A stretch of 61,365 bases of DNA from assembly GCF_007828215.1 (NCBI RefSeq), contig NZ_VIUE01000034.1:1-61365 (forward strand). Direction: 5' to 3'. Under the pieces are notes generated by a model. That model made no database searches. It was not told where the DNA came from and saw only the letters and a program-made list of their open reading frames with translations. Position numbers and translations under genes: made by a program. Source of the DNA: Pseudomonas sp. SJZ074. Its GTDB lineage: Bacteria; Pseudomonadota; Gammaproteobacteria; Pseudomonadales; Pseudomonadaceae. Shown one piece after another: positions 16,541 through 25,288 of the stretch. Positions within the stretch are counted from its first letter, which is position 1; the number at the start of each line of letters is the position of its first letter.

Positions 16541-17982
16541 CAGTGAGCTCCAACTACGGCGATCTTGGCGGCGGCTTCAGCTTCAGCCGGGTCAGAAGCA
16601 CGAACGGTGCGGTACACGTTGTAGGCCATGAACAGCATGCCGCTGGCGAAGAACGCGCCGCCCAGGGCACGGACGATGTAGCCAGGGTGGCTGGCTTGCA
16701 GCGCTTCGACGAACGAGTAGGTCAGGGTGCCGTCGTCGTTGATTGCGCGCCACATCAGGCCCTGGGTAATGCCGTTGACCCACATCGAGGCGATGTAGAG
16801 CACGGTGCCGATGGTCGCGAGCCAGAAGTGCGCGTTGATCAGCGGGGTGCTGTGCATCTGCGCACGACCGAACAGTTTCGGGATCATGTGGTAGATGGCG
16901 CCGATGGAAATCATCGCCACCCAGCCGAGCGCGCCGGCGTGGACGTGACCGATGGTCCAGTCTGTGTAGTGGCTCAGGGAGTTGACGGTCTTGATGGCCA
17001 TCATCGGACCTTCGAAGGTCGACATGCCGTAGAACGCCAGGGACACCACTAAAAAGCGCAGGATCGGGTCGGTGCGCAGCTTATGCCAGGCGCCCGACAG
17101 GGTCATCATGCCGTTGATCATGCCGCCCCAGCTCGGCGCCAGCAGGATGATCGACATCGCCATGCCCAGGGACTGCGCCCAATCCGGCAGCGCGGTGTAA
17201 TGCAGGTGGTGCGGACCGGCCCAGATGTACAGGGTGATCAGCGCCCAGAAGTGGACGATGGACAGGCGATAGGAGTAGATCGGACGCTCGGCCTGTTTCG
17301 GCACGAAGTAGTACATCATGCCCAGGAAGCCGGTGGTCAGGAAGAAACCCACGGCGTTGTGGCCGTACCACCACTGGATCATCGCGTCGGTCGCGCCCGA
17401 ATAGGCAGAGTACGACTTGAACAGGCTGACCGGCAGCGACATGTGGTTGACGATGTGCAGCATCGCCGTCACGACGATGAAGGCACCGTAGAACCAGTTG
17501 CCGACGTAGATGTGCTTGGTCTTGCGCTTGACGATGGTGCCGAAGAACACCAGACCGTAGGTCACCCAGACGATGGCCAGCAGAATAGCCAGGGGCCACT
17601 CCAGTTCCGCGTATTCCTTGGTGGTGGTCAAACCCATTGGCAAGGTCACGATCGCGCCGACGATGACCGCTTGCCAACCCCAGAAGGTGAAGGCCGCGAG
17701 ACTGTCGGAGATCAGTCGCGTCTGGCAGGTTCGCTGCACGACGTAGTAGGAAGTGGCAAACAATGCACAACCACCAAAGGCGAAGATCACCAGGTTGGTG
17801 TGCAGCGGGCGCAGGCGTCCAAACGTCGTCCATGGCAGATCGAAGTTCAACTCCGGCCAGACCAGTTGCGAGGCGATGAAGACACCGAGCCCCATGCCAA
17901 GGATCCCCCAGACCACCGTCATGATGGCGAACTGGCGGACTACCTTATAGTTATAAGCAGTCGGACTGATTGCTGTGCTCAT
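16540..17982 (-). CDS. ccoN: cbb3 cytochrome oxidase catalytic subunit I (copy 1)
   Basis: Haem-copper oxidase core that reduces oxygen to water with high affinity and pumps protons. The 480-residue product has twelve or so membrane helices with conserved His-bearing motifs such as RPLHTNLVIFAFGG, WWYGHNAVGFFLT and GPHHLHYTALPDW. It is first of a ccoN-O-Q-P operon. The ATG at 17982 begins MSTAISPTAYNYKVV, as in the family. Upstream is a weaker Anr-like site, consistent with the more constitutive use known for cco-1 in P. aeruginosa. Confidence 0.96.
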   Translation of the reverse strand: MSTAISPTAYNYKVVRQFAIMTVVWGILGMGLGVFIASQLVWPELNFDLPWTTFGRLRPLHTNLVIFAFGGCALFATSYYVVQRTCQTRLISDSLAAFTFWGWQAVIVGAIVTLPMGLTTTKEYAELEWPLAILLAIVWVTYGLVFFGTIVKRKTKHIYVGNWFYGAFIVVTAMLHIVNHMSLPVSLFKSYSAYSGATDAMIQWWYGHNAVGFFLTTGFLGMMYYFVPKQAERPIYSYRLSIVHFWALITLYIWAGPHHLHYTALPDWAQSLGMAMSIILLAPSWGGMINGMMTLSGAWHKLRTDPILRFLVVSLAFYGMSTFEGPMMAIKTVNSLSHYTDWTIGHVHAGALGWVAMISIGAIYHMIPKLFGRAQMHSTPLINAHFWLATIGTVLYIASMWVNGITQGLMWRAINDDGTLTYSFVEALQASHPGYIVRALGGAFFASGMLFMAYNVYRTVRASDPAEAEAAAKIAVVGAH

Positions 17983-18404
17983 TCTAAGGTTCCACGGTTT
18001 GGGTGTTTTATTAGGATAAAAATCGGCCGCAAGTATGGAGAAAGCGGGGGGTCATTGCAACGCGCCATGACCTGGGTCAATGCTTTCAAAAGCTGATTCT
18101 GCGGCCTTTCCATGCGCCGCGTAGGGACAAAAATGGGCCCTCGGCAAAGTGTCGCACCGAAGGAAAGAGGCGAGGGGGTCAGATCGGTTGTAACGGGGTG
18201 TGTTCAAACACGGCGTTCGGGTGACACCGGGCCATTGTCGTCACAGCCGGTATCTGCCTGTCTTTACGGCGTTTTTGTCGAACACATCGGGTCGGGTCGA
18301 CCTGAAACCGGCAGTCGCCAGTACACGCAGAGGCAAGCTTAGACCCGATTCCGGGGATCCGAAAGGAAGACCTTGGGAGGGTGCGACAAATAGAAGCAGC
18401 TATG
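17983..18404. other. control region of ccoNOQP-1 and gap between the two cbb3 operons
   Basis: Together with the repeat at 18405-18496 this forms a roughly 480-base gap between ccoP2 and ccoN1. It holds the leader of ccoN1, a -10-like CATACT (minus strand, 18037-18032) and the Anr-like site at 18067-18080. Nothing gene-like was seen in 18112-18400. No strong terminator was found after ccoP2, so read-through into ccoN1 is possible. Confidence 0.5.
18067..18080 (-). promoter_or_regulatory. near-match Anr site upstream of ccoN1
   Basis: TTGAC-CCAG-GTCAT on the minus strand matches TTGAY-N4-RTCAA except for the last base. Its centre is about 91 bases ahead of the ccoN1 ATG. The nearest -10-like sequence, CATACT at 18037-18032, would put the centre near -48, which is not the ideal class II position. 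It may therefore give weak activation. Confidence 0.45.
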
Positions 18405-18496
18405 AGTTTCGAGCTGCAAGCTGCAAGCGAGTGTTCGTCGCTCGCAGCTCTTGCTTTTGCCTTTACTTGACGCTTGAAGCTTGCGGCTCGCCGCTC
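18405..18496. repeat. GCTGCAAGC-type repeat overlapping the ccoP2 3' end
   Basis: A stretch of direct and inverted GCTGCAAGC / GCTTGAAGCTTGC motifs, including GAGCTGCAAGCTGCAAGCGAG and the inverted CTCGCAGCTCTTGC. It resembles repeats common between Pseudomonas genes. It runs across the ccoP2 stop codon, so the last residues of CcoP2 (QASSVK) appear to be encoded by repeat sequence. Confidence 0.6.
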
Positions 18497-19419
18497 AACT
18501 GCTCATTCCCTTTCGAGAGGCTATAGACGTAAGCAGCGAGCAGTTGCACCTTGTCATTGCCGAGCATTTCGTTCTGCGCCGGCATATGACCTTGGCGGCC
18601 GTGGCGGATGGTCTGTTGCAGTTGGGCCAGGCTGGTGCCGTAGATGAAGCCCGCCGGTTGTGTCAGGTTCGGCGCGCCCATGGCTTCGGTGCCTTGGCCG
18701 TTGGTGCCGTGGCAAGCGACGCAGGTGGTGCTGAATGCCTGTTTGCCGGCTTCCAGGTCGGCGCCGCTATCCGCTGGCAGCGGCAGGCCGGCCAAGTCAT
18801 GCCGTACATACGCTGCTACATTCTTGACCCCGGCATCCCCCAGCATTTCACCCCAGGCCGGCATCGCCGCCATGCGCCCCCCCATAATGGTGGTCTTGAT
18901 GGTGTCGGCCGCGCCGCCCCAGCGCCAATTATTGTCGGTCAGGTTCGGAAAGCCGAAGGCACCCTTGGCATCCGAGCCGTGGCAGACCGAGCAGTTGGAG
19001 GCGAACAGGCGACCGCCCATTTTCAGGGCTTGTGGGTCTTTGGCGACTTCCTCCACGGGCATCGCCGCGAATTTGGCGAAGATCGGTCCGAACCGGGCGT
19101 CGGCCCTGGCCATCTCCTTTTCCCATTCATGGGCGCCGGTCCAGCCGTTTTCATAGCCAGGCAGGATGCCTTTCCAGTTGCCCAGGCCCGGGTACAGGAC
19201 CAGGTAACCGACGGAAAACACCAGGGTGCCGGCGAACAACAGGAACCACCACTGCGGCAGCGGGTTGTCGTACTCCTCGATGCCGTCGAAGCTGTGGCCC
19301 ATGGTCTGGTCGACGCTGCCCTTGGTCTCGCCTTTGCGAGTACCGATCAACAGCCAGGTCAGGCCGATCAGGCTGCCGAGGGTCAGTACGCAGATCCACG
19401 TACTCCAGAAGGTGGTCAT
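18463..19419 (-). CDS. ccoP: cbb3 cytochrome oxidase subunit III, dihaem cytochrome c (copy 2)
   Basis: Second CcoP, 318 residues, with the same HSFDGIEEYDNPLP signature and CXXCH haem sites at 143-147 and 233-237. It lacks the 14-residue segment that copy 1 has before the first haem domain (GYENGWTGAHEW here), and the extreme C terminus differs and lies in a repeat. The ATG at 19419 overlaps the ccoQ2 stop; the longer start at 19539 lies inside ccoQ2 and is rejected. It is the last gene of the second, Anr-box-driven cbb3 operon. Confidence 0.95.
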   Translation of the reverse strand: MTTFWSTWICVLTLGSLIGLTWLLIGTRKGETKGSVDQTMGHSFDGIEEYDNPLPQWWFLLFAGTLVFSVGYLVLYPGLGNWKGILPGYENGWTGAHEWEKEMARADARFGPIFAKFAAMPVEEVAKDPQALKMGGRLFASNCSVCHGSDAKGAFGFPNLTDNNWRWGGAADTIKTTIMGGRMAAMPAWGEMLGDAGVKNVAAYVRHDLAGLPLPADSGADLEAGKQAFSTTCVACHGTNGQGTEAMGAPNLTQPAGFIYGTSLAQLQQTIRHGRQGHMPAQNEMLGNDKVQLLAAYVYSLSKGNEQLSGEPQASSVK

Positions 19420-19619
19420 GGCCGGGTACTCCTTGTTGCAGGGTCTTGGGGATGGGCGATGTCGGCGGGTGGTTCGTCGGCGAACGGCAGCAGGCGCGCC
19501 TCGGCGAATTCCGGACCGCGCTTGCTGTTGAACGCCCACAGGAGCAGGCCGATGAAGGCTACGAACACCACGACCGTGCCCAGGCCGCGGATCATTCCAG
19601 TGCTCATTTCAAGAAACAT
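19416..19619 (-). CDS. ccoQ: cbb3 oxidase small subunit CcoQ (copy 2)
   Basis: A 67-residue protein with a single membrane helix in the segment after GMIRGLGTVVVF and a tail with LLPFADEPP. The ATG at 19619 is chosen because AGAGGTGAG lies seven or so bases upstream. An ATG at 19607 would match copy 1 better but has a poorer ribosome binding site. A GTG at 19628 is also possible. It overlaps ccoP2 by four bases. Confidence 0.85.
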   Translation of the reverse strand: MFLEMSTGMIRGLGTVVVFVAFIGLLLWAFNSKRGPEFAEARLLPFADEPPADIAHPQDPATRSTRP

Positions 19620-19624
19620 GGGAC

Positions 19625-20233
19625 TCACCTCTTGCTCTTGATGGCAGTGCCGAGCACTTGCAGGTAGGCCACCAGTGCGTCCATTTCGGTCTTGCCCTTG
19701 AGCGAGGCCACGCTGCCGGCGATGTCGTCATCGGTGTAAGGCACGCCGAGGGTGCGCATGGCGCGCAGCTTGGTTTCGGTGTGGCTGCTGTCCACCGCCT
19801 GGGTCACCAGCCACGGGTAGGCCGGCATCTTCGACTCGGGCACGACGTTGCGCGGGTTGTACAAGTGCGCGCGGTGCCAGTCGTCGGAGTAGCGCGCGCC
19901 GACCCGGGCCAGGTCCGGCCCGGTGCGCTTGGAACCCCACAGGAACGGGTGGTCCCAGACGCTTTCGCCCGCCACCGAGTAGTGGCCGTAGCGCTCGGTC
20001 TCGGCGCGGAAGGGGCGGATCATCTGTGAATGGCAGCCGACGCAACCTTCGCGGATGTAGATGTCCCGGCCTTCCAGCTGCAGGGCGGTGTAGGGCTTCA
20101 TGCCGTCCACCGGTTTGTTGGTCACGTCCTGGAAGAACAACGGTACGATCTGGGTCAGGCCGCCGATGCTCACGGCGAGGACCATCAGCAGCATCAGCAG
20201 ACCGACGTTTTTTTCGATTGTTTCGTGTTTCAT
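19625..20233 (-). CDS. ccoO: cbb3 cytochrome oxidase subunit II, monohaem cytochrome c (copy 2)
   Basis: A 202-residue monohaem cytochrome c, same length and motif positions as copy 1: N-terminal anchor and CVGCH at 64-68. Differences cluster in the region before PYTDDDI. It lies ten bases after ccoN2 in the second cbb3 operon. Confidence 0.96.
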   Translation of the reverse strand: MKHETIEKNVGLLMLLMVLAVSIGGLTQIVPLFFQDVTNKPVDGMKPYTALQLEGRDIYIREGCVGCHSQMIRPFRAETERYGHYSVAGESVWDHPFLWGSKRTGPDLARVGARYSDDWHRAHLYNPRNVVPESKMPAYPWLVTQAVDSSHTETKLRAMRTLGVPYTDDDIAGSVASLKGKTEMDALVAYLQVLGTAIKSKR

Positions 20234-20243
20234 GGCGGACTCC

Positions 20244-21668
20244 TCAAGCCATCTGCGCGGCAGCGGCGGCTTCGGCAGGCTGATAGGCCCGCACGGTGCG
20301 CCAGGTGTTGTAGGCCATCAGCAGCATGCCGCTGAGGAAGACCGCCCCGCCCACCAGCCGCACGATGAAGCCGGGGTGGCTGGCCACCAGGGTTTCGACG
20401 AAGGAGTAGGTGAGCGTGCCGTCCTCGTTCACCGCGCGCCACATCAGGCCCTGGGCGATGCCGTTGACCCACATCGAGGCGATGTAGAGCACGGTACCGA
20501 TGGTCGCGAGCCAGAAGTGCGCGTTGATCAAACCGATGCTGTGCATCTGCGGCCGGCCGAAGACTTTCGGGATCATGTGATACAGCGCGCCGATGGAAAT
20601 CATCGCCACCCAGCCGAGCGCGCCGGCGTGGACGTGGCCGATGGTCCAGTCGGTGTAGTGGGAGAGGGCGTTGACAGTCTTGATGGCCATCATCGGACCT
20701 TCGAAGGTTGACATGCCGTAGAACGCCAGGGACACCACCAGGAACCGCAGGATCGGATCGCTGCGCAATTTGTGCCAGGCGCCCGAGAGCGTCATCATGC
20801 CGTTGATCATGCCGCCCCAGCTGGGAGCCAGCAGGATCAGCGACATCACCATGCCCAGGGACTGCGCCCAATCCGGCAATGCGGTGTAGTGCAGGTGGTG
20901 AGGGCCGGCCCAGATGTACAGGGTGATCAGTGCCCAGAAATGCACGATGGACAAGCGATAGGAATACACCGGACGCTCGGCTTGTTTGGGCACGAAGTAG
21001 TACATCATCCCCAAAAAGCCCGCGGTGAGGAAAAAGCCCACGGCGTTGTGCCCGTACCACCATTGCACCATCGCGTCCGTGGCCCCGGCATACACCGAGT
21101 AGGACTTGGTGAAGCTCACCGGCAGTTCCAGGTTGTTGACGATGTGCAGGATCGCCACGGTCAGGATGAACCCGCCGAAGAACCAGTTACCCACGTAGAT
21201 GTGCTTGGTGTTGCGCTTGGCCACGGTGCCGAAGAACACGATGGCGTAGGCGACCCAGACGATGGTGATCAAAATGTCGATCGGCCATTCCAGCTCGGCG
21301 TATTCCTTGGAGCTGGTGTAGCCCAGCGGCAGGCTGATGGCCGCCAGCAGAATCACCAGTTGCCAGCCCCAGAAGCAGAACGCAGCGATTTTCGGTGCAA
21401 ACAACTGCGTCTGGCAGGTGCGCTGTACCGAGTAGAACGAACTGGCGAACAGGGCGCAGCCACCGAAGGCGAAAATCACCGCGTTGGTGTGCAGCGGGCG
21501 CAGGCGACCGAAGCTGGTCCAGGGCAAATCGAAGTTGAGCTGCGGCCAGACCAATTGGGCGGCGAGAAAAACCCCGAGCCCCATGCCGACGATGCCCCAC
21601 ACCACCGTCATAATGGCGAATTGGCGGACCACCTTGTAGTTGTAGGCGGTACTGATAGAAGTGTTCAT
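20244..21668 (-). CDS. ccoN: cbb3 cytochrome oxidase catalytic subunit I (copy 2)
   Basis: Second CcoN, 474 residues, highly similar to copy 1 over its length with the same His-bearing helices (RPLHTNAVIFAFGG, WWYGHNAVGFF, GPHHLHYTALPDW). The ATG at 21668 begins MNTSISTAYNYKVV; the longer start at 21821 would run through the promoter. A -10-like TATAAC at 21740-21735 and a perfect Anr box at 21789-21802 precede it, fitting the strong low-oxygen induction known for cco-2 in P. aeruginosa. Confidence 0.96.
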   Translation of the reverse strand: MNTSISTAYNYKVVRQFAIMTVVWGIVGMGLGVFLAAQLVWPQLNFDLPWTSFGRLRPLHTNAVIFAFGGCALFASSFYSVQRTCQTQLFAPKIAAFCFWGWQLVILLAAISLPLGYTSSKEYAELEWPIDILITIVWVAYAIVFFGTVAKRNTKHIYVGNWFFGGFILTVAILHIVNNLELPVSFTKSYSVYAGATDAMVQWWYGHNAVGFFLTAGFLGMMYYFVPKQAERPVYSYRLSIVHFWALITLYIWAGPHHLHYTALPDWAQSLGMVMSLILLAPSWGGMINGMMTLSGAWHKLRSDPILRFLVVSLAFYGMSTFEGPMMAIKTVNALSHYTDWTIGHVHAGALGWVAMISIGALYHMIPKVFGRPQMHSIGLINAHFWLATIGTVLYIASMWVNGIAQGLMWRAVNEDGTLTYSFVETLVASHPGFIVRLVGGAVFLSGMLLMAYNTWRTVRAYQPAEAAAAAQMA

Positions 21669-21734
21669 GGTTCCCCATCCACGGTTCAGCCGAAGAACGT
21701 GCCTGCGCAAGGCAGCGCGGCATCTTCGCCTGGA

Positions 21735-21802
21735 GTTATAGGCAGACTGAAAGCGAGGCAAGCATGGACAAACAGCACAAGGCCAGTATTGACGGGGATC
21801 AA
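21735..21802 (-). promoter_or_regulatory. Anr-dependent promoter of ccoNOQP-2 (Anr box 21789-21802)
   Basis: TTGACGGGGATCAA at 21789-21802 is a full match to TTGAY-N4-RTCAA. A good -10-like TATAAC lies at 21740-21735 with a poor -35 (CTTGCC) 16 bases before it, which places the box centre near -67. A less good -10, CATGCT at 21766-21761, would put it at -41.5. The box lies inside codons 9-13 of the divergent hydrolase gene. Confidence 0.85.
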
Positions 21803-22456
21803 TGGGCGCGGTGCGTGGCACAACACGGCTGGCTGTGGACGGCCGCGCAATCGAGCGCGGGCGGCGGGGCGCCCACTCTGATTCTTGCCCACGGTGCCGG
21901 TGCGCCGATGGACAGCGGTTTCATGAACGAAATGGTTGCGCGCCTTGCTGTTCATGGGGTCAACGTGCTGCGCTTCGAGTTTCCCTACATGGCCCAACGG
22001 CGCCTGGACGGTGGCAAACGCCCACCCAATCCCGCCCCCAGGTTGCTGGAATGCTGGCGAGAGGTGTACGCGTTGGTGCGGCCTTATGTCGCTGGGCGTC
22101 TGGCCATCGGTGGCAAGTCCATGGGCGGGCGGATGGCGAGCCTGCTGGCCAATGAGCTGGGATGTGACGCTTTGGTGTGTCTGGGGTATCCGTTTTATGC
22201 GGTAGGCAAGCCGGAAAAGCCGCGGGTCGAACATTTGGCCGGGTTGAAGACCCGGACGTTGATCGTCCAGGGCGAGCGGGATGCGTTGGGCAATCGTGAG
22301 GCGGTGCAGGGCTACACCTTATCACCGAGCATTGAGGTGCTGTGGTTGGTGGCGGGGGATCATGATCTGAAACCGTTGAAGGCCTCGGGGTTCAGTCATG
22401 AGCAGCATTTGGAGGCTGCGGCGCGGGCAGTGGCTGGGTTTCTTCTTCGTAATTGA
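21764..22456 (+). CDS. alpha/beta-hydrolase of the dienelactone hydrolase-like (KANL3/Tex30) group
   Basis: A 230-residue cytosolic hydrolase-fold protein. It has the oxyanion segment LILAHGAGAPMDSGFM, the nucleophile elbow GGKSMGGR, the acid region IVQGERDALG and the likely catalytic His in VAGDHDLKP. The substrate is unknown. The ATG at 21764 has a weak AGCGAGG ribosome binding site. It is transcribed away from ccoN2, and the Anr box of that operon sits inside its first codons, so Anr or RNA polymerase bound there could affect it. Confidence 0.85.
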   Translation: MDKQHKASIDGDQWARCVAQHGWLWTAAQSSAGGGAPTLILAHGAGAPMDSGFMNEMVARLAVHGVNVLRFEFPYMAQRRLDGGKRPPNPAPRLLECWREVYALVRPYVAGRLAIGGKSMGGRMASLLANELGCDALVCLGYPFYAVGKPEKPRVEHLAGLKTRTLIVQGERDALGNREAVQGYTLSPSIEVLWLVAGDHDLKPLKASGFSHEQHLEAAARAVAGFLLRN

Positions 22457-22472
22457 TAGTGTCTGGCCGGGC

Positions 22473-22545
22473 CTCTTCGCGAGCAAGCCCGCTCCCACAG
22501 GGGAATGCGTTCCAAATGTGGGAGCGGGCTTGCTCGCGAAGGCGG
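22473..22545. repeat. REP doublet (REPIN)
   Basis: Inverted REP arms (CTTCGCGAGCAAGCCCGCTC on the left, TGTGGGAGCGGGCTTGCTCG on the right) only 16 bases apart. It lies in the gap between the convergent hydrolase and aer genes, where it may help separate the transcripts. Confidence 0.9.
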
Positions 22546-22575
22546 TTTATAACGCAACGCCATTTTTGAATTGGC

Positions 22576-22605
22576 AAAAAAAACCGGGAAGCACTGTCTT
22601 CCCGG
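22576..22605 (-). terminator. intrinsic terminator of aer
   Basis: On the minus strand CCGGGAAG-ACAGTG-CTTCCCGG (arms 22605-22598 and 22591-22584) is followed by eight Us (22583-22576). It lies just after the aer stop codon. Confidence 0.93.
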
Positions 22606-22627
22606 CCTTTTATTCAGTGAACCCCTG

Positions 22628-24193
22628 TCAGCGGTTGAACCGCTCCACCAACGAGTACTGGGTATTGGCCGTGCGGGTCAGTTCTTCGCTCAATAGCGCC
22701 GAGCTGTGGGCCTGCCCCGAGGTCTGATCGGCCAGTTCCGAGATGTTGCTGATGCTGCGGCTGATTTCCTCGGCCACCGAGCTTTGTTCCTCTGTGGCGG
22801 CAGCGATCTGGGTGGTCATGTCGGTGATGTTGGCCACCGCTTCGCTGATGCCCACCAGCGCTTCGTCCGCTTCCATCACCCGCGCCACGCCTTCTTCGGC
22901 CTGACGGTGGCCGGCGTCCATGGTCTGCACGGCATTGGTGGCGGTTTGCTGGAGCTTGGCGATCAGGGCGTGGATCTGCCCGGTGGATTCGCTGGTGCGT
23001 TGCGCCAGTTGCCGGACTTCATCGGCCACCACGGCAAAGCCGCGACCCATCTCGCCGGCACGGGCCGCTTCGATGGCGGCGTTGAGGGCCAGCAGGTTGG
23101 TCTGGTCGGCGATGCCTTTGATTACATCCACCACACCGCCGATCTCGTCGCTGTCCTTGGCCAGTTGGGTCACGGTCTGGCCGGTTTCGCCGACCACCAC
23201 GGACAAGCGTTCGATGGCCTCGCGGGTTTCCCCGGCGATGTCGCGTCCGCGACCGGTCAGGCGGTTGGCTTCCTGGGTGGCGTCGGCGGTGCGTTGCACG
23301 TGGCTGGCAACTTCCTGGGTGGTGGCGGCCATCTGGTTGACCGCCGTGGCCACCTGTTCGGTTTCCACGCGCTGGCGTTCCAGGCCGCTGGAGCTGTTGT
23401 GGGCCAGGGTGTTGGACTGCTGCGCCTGATCGTTGAGATGCTCGGCGGTGTCCTGCAGACGGGTCAGGCAGGTTTTCAGGCGAGCCTCCTGGCTGAGGAT
23501 CGACATCTCCAGGCGCGCCTGGACGCCTCGGCTGTCGGTGTACATCCGGGCGATTAGTGGGTCGGACGTGGTCTGCTCGGCCAGGCGCAGCAGGCGCTTG
23601 ATCCCGCGTTGCTGCCATTGCAGGCCCATCAGCCCCAGGGGCACCGACAGCAGAGCGGCGAGGGCAAACCCCCAGGAAGAATTGAGGAAGGCCCCGACGA
23701 CGAAGCTCAACTGGCTGACCAGGATGAAGGGCAGCCAGTCCTGAAGCACAGGCACCCACTTGTCGCTGTGCGGGATCGCCGACTTGCCCTGGTTGATGCG
23801 TTGGTAGAGGGCTTCGGCCCGGGCGATCTGTTCGGCGCTGGGCTTGACCCGGACCGATTCGTAGCCGACCACCTGGTTACCTTCGAACACAGGGGTGACG
23901 TAGGCGTTGACCCAGTAGTGATCGCCGCTCTTGCAGCGATTCTTGACGATGCCCATCCATGGCAAGCCTTGTTTCAGGATGTTCCACATATGGGCGAACA
24001 CGGCCGACGGGACGTCGGGGTGGCGCACCAGGTTGTGGGGCGAACCAATCAGTTCTTCCTTGGAAAACCCGCTGATTTCAACGAATGCATCATTGCAGTA
24101 GGTGATCACGCCCTTGGCATTGGTGGTGGAGATCAATCGTTGCTGGGCCGCAAAGGTCCTTTCGCGTTGTGTGACGGGTTGGTTGTTACGCAT
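22628..24193 (-). CDS. aer: aerotaxis receptor Aer (methyl-accepting chemotaxis type)
   Basis: Inner-membrane energy and oxygen-taxis transducer that signals to CheA/CheW. The 521-residue product has an N-terminal PAS domain (about 10-120, with the FAD-site-like CNDAFVEISGFS region), a short hydrophobic anchor (about 145-195) without a large periplasmic domain, and a C-terminal signalling domain with the hairpin tip GIADQTNLLALNAAIEAARAGE. The ATG at 24193 gives the family length. It lies near the cbb3 operons, fitting oxygen seeking, though no clear Anr box was found. Confidence 0.93.
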   Translation of the reverse strand: MRNNQPVTQRERTFAAQQRLISTTNAKGVITYCNDAFVEISGFSKEELIGSPHNLVRHPDVPSAVFAHMWNILKQGLPWMGIVKNRCKSGDHYWVNAYVTPVFEGNQVVGYESVRVKPSAEQIARAEALYQRINQGKSAIPHSDKWVPVLQDWLPFILVSQLSFVVGAFLNSSWGFALAALLSVPLGLMGLQWQQRGIKRLLRLAEQTTSDPLIARMYTDSRGVQARLEMSILSQEARLKTCLTRLQDTAEHLNDQAQQSNTLAHNSSSGLERQRVETEQVATAVNQMAATTQEVASHVQRTADATQEANRLTGRGRDIAGETREAIERLSVVVGETGQTVTQLAKDSDEIGGVVDVIKGIADQTNLLALNAAIEAARAGEMGRGFAVVADEVRQLAQRTSESTGQIHALIAKLQQTATNAVQTMDAGHRQAEEGVARVMEADEALVGISEAVANITDMTTQIAAATEEQSSVAEEISRSISNISELADQTSGQAHSSALLSEELTRTANTQYSLVERFNR

Positions 24194-24270
24194 GGTGTGA
24201 ATAATCCGCAAGGCTTTGAAAGGTTGTCGGCAACGTCAGGCTTTTATTGAAGTTATTTTCCCCGTCGGTA

Positions 24271-25059
24271 TCACGCCAGCATCGGGTAGGTAAATAGGGC
24301 GAAATGAAGCAGATTAAGGCCGAAGTGGGTGGCAATTGCCGCGCCGAGGCCGCCAAAGCGATAGGCAAGTCCGTAGCCGATTCCCGCCAGGCCCGACAGC
24401 AGCACCCATTGCCAACCGGCGCCGGCGTGTACCAGGCCGAACAGCAGCGAGGCCAGGAGCAGCGCCAGGTTGTCGCCGTGGGCCAGATGGCTGAAGCGCC
24501 GACTCAAGCTGCCTTGAATGTAGCCACGAAAGAGTGCTTCCTCCACCACCGTCACCAGTAGAAGATTGTTGGCGACCCAGATCCAGGCCAGGTCCGGCCA
24601 CTTCGGTGCCCAGTGGATCATGCCCAGCACGATCGCTCCGCCCAAGGCCAATATCGCGCTCAGCACCAGGCCCAGGGCCGTGGCCAGGAACGACAGGCCA
24701 AGCGTGCGCCGGCCGACGATCCATGGACACGCCAACAGCAACCAGAAACCGATCAGCGGCTTATCCTGGTTGAGGTACATGGCAAACGGTACGGCGTCAT
24801 CGGTCAGGCGATGAGCCGGGATTGCCCGCCCGTTGAAAAAGCCCGGCATCCAGTGCAGCGCCAGCGCCAGGGCCAGGACGAGGAAAAGGGCGTGACCGAG
24901 AAAGCGGCCGACCGGTATCTGCCGCTGGCGGACTGCATAGCCGGCCAGTAGCAACAGTGCGATTGAGATGGCGGCGGTCCAGGCCAGCTTTCCGTTGGCC
25001 AGGGCCAGGCAATAGCCAACAGACAGGAAGGCCAGGTAGGGCCAGGGTAAAGCAGGCAT
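24271..25059 (-). CDS. CPBP-family intramembrane metalloprotease
   Basis: A 262-residue protein with about eight membrane helices and the CPBP (CAAX protease/bacteriocin-processing) motifs: E173-E174-x3-R178 (EEALFRG), H211 in FGLVHAG and H245 in THFGLN. All three motifs are intact, so an active glutamic-type membrane protease is likely; the substrate is unknown. An AAGGATG ribosome binding site precedes the ATG. A 77-base gap separates it from aer on the same strand. Confidence 0.88.
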   Translation of the reverse strand: MPALPWPYLAFLSVGYCLALANGKLAWTAAISIALLLLAGYAVRQRQIPVGRFLGHALFLVLALALALHWMPGFFNGRAIPAHRLTDDAVPFAMYLNQDKPLIGFWLLLACPWIVGRRTLGLSFLATALGLVLSAILALGGAIVLGMIHWAPKWPDLAWIWVANNLLLVTVVEEALFRGYIQGSLSRRFSHLAHGDNLALLLASLLFGLVHAGAGWQWVLLSGLAGIGYGLAYRFGGLGAAIATHFGLNLLHFALFTYPMLA

Positions 25060-25288
25060 ATAACATCCTTTTAGGCTGTGGAGCTTCGGGCGAAAGTGGC
25101 CGCCGCGTCTACGACGATGCGATGTCGCGCAAAGAGCACAATTTGTATCCGTGCAGATTCATGCGTAGGAGGTGAAGAACGATTGGCTGACTCTGTTCCG
25201 TGAGCGCCAGGGGGGAGGGATTATAGGGGCACGATATGAAAACGGCGACTGATCAAGCGATTGATACCGTTCAGCCAGGAAGCGGACC
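25060..25288. other. gap between the CPBP gene and acnA
   Basis: With the REP doublet this gap is about 330 bases. The part outside the repeat holds no supported gene. A 34-codon frame at 25236 runs into the REP arm and is not credible. A GTAGGAGGTGAAG sequence near 25166 looks like a ribosome binding site but is followed by no good frame. Confidence 0.5.

Noticed and set aside
24194..24270. Anr box ahead of aer
   Set aside because: No sequence with two good half sites at the right spacing was found in the short upstream gap.
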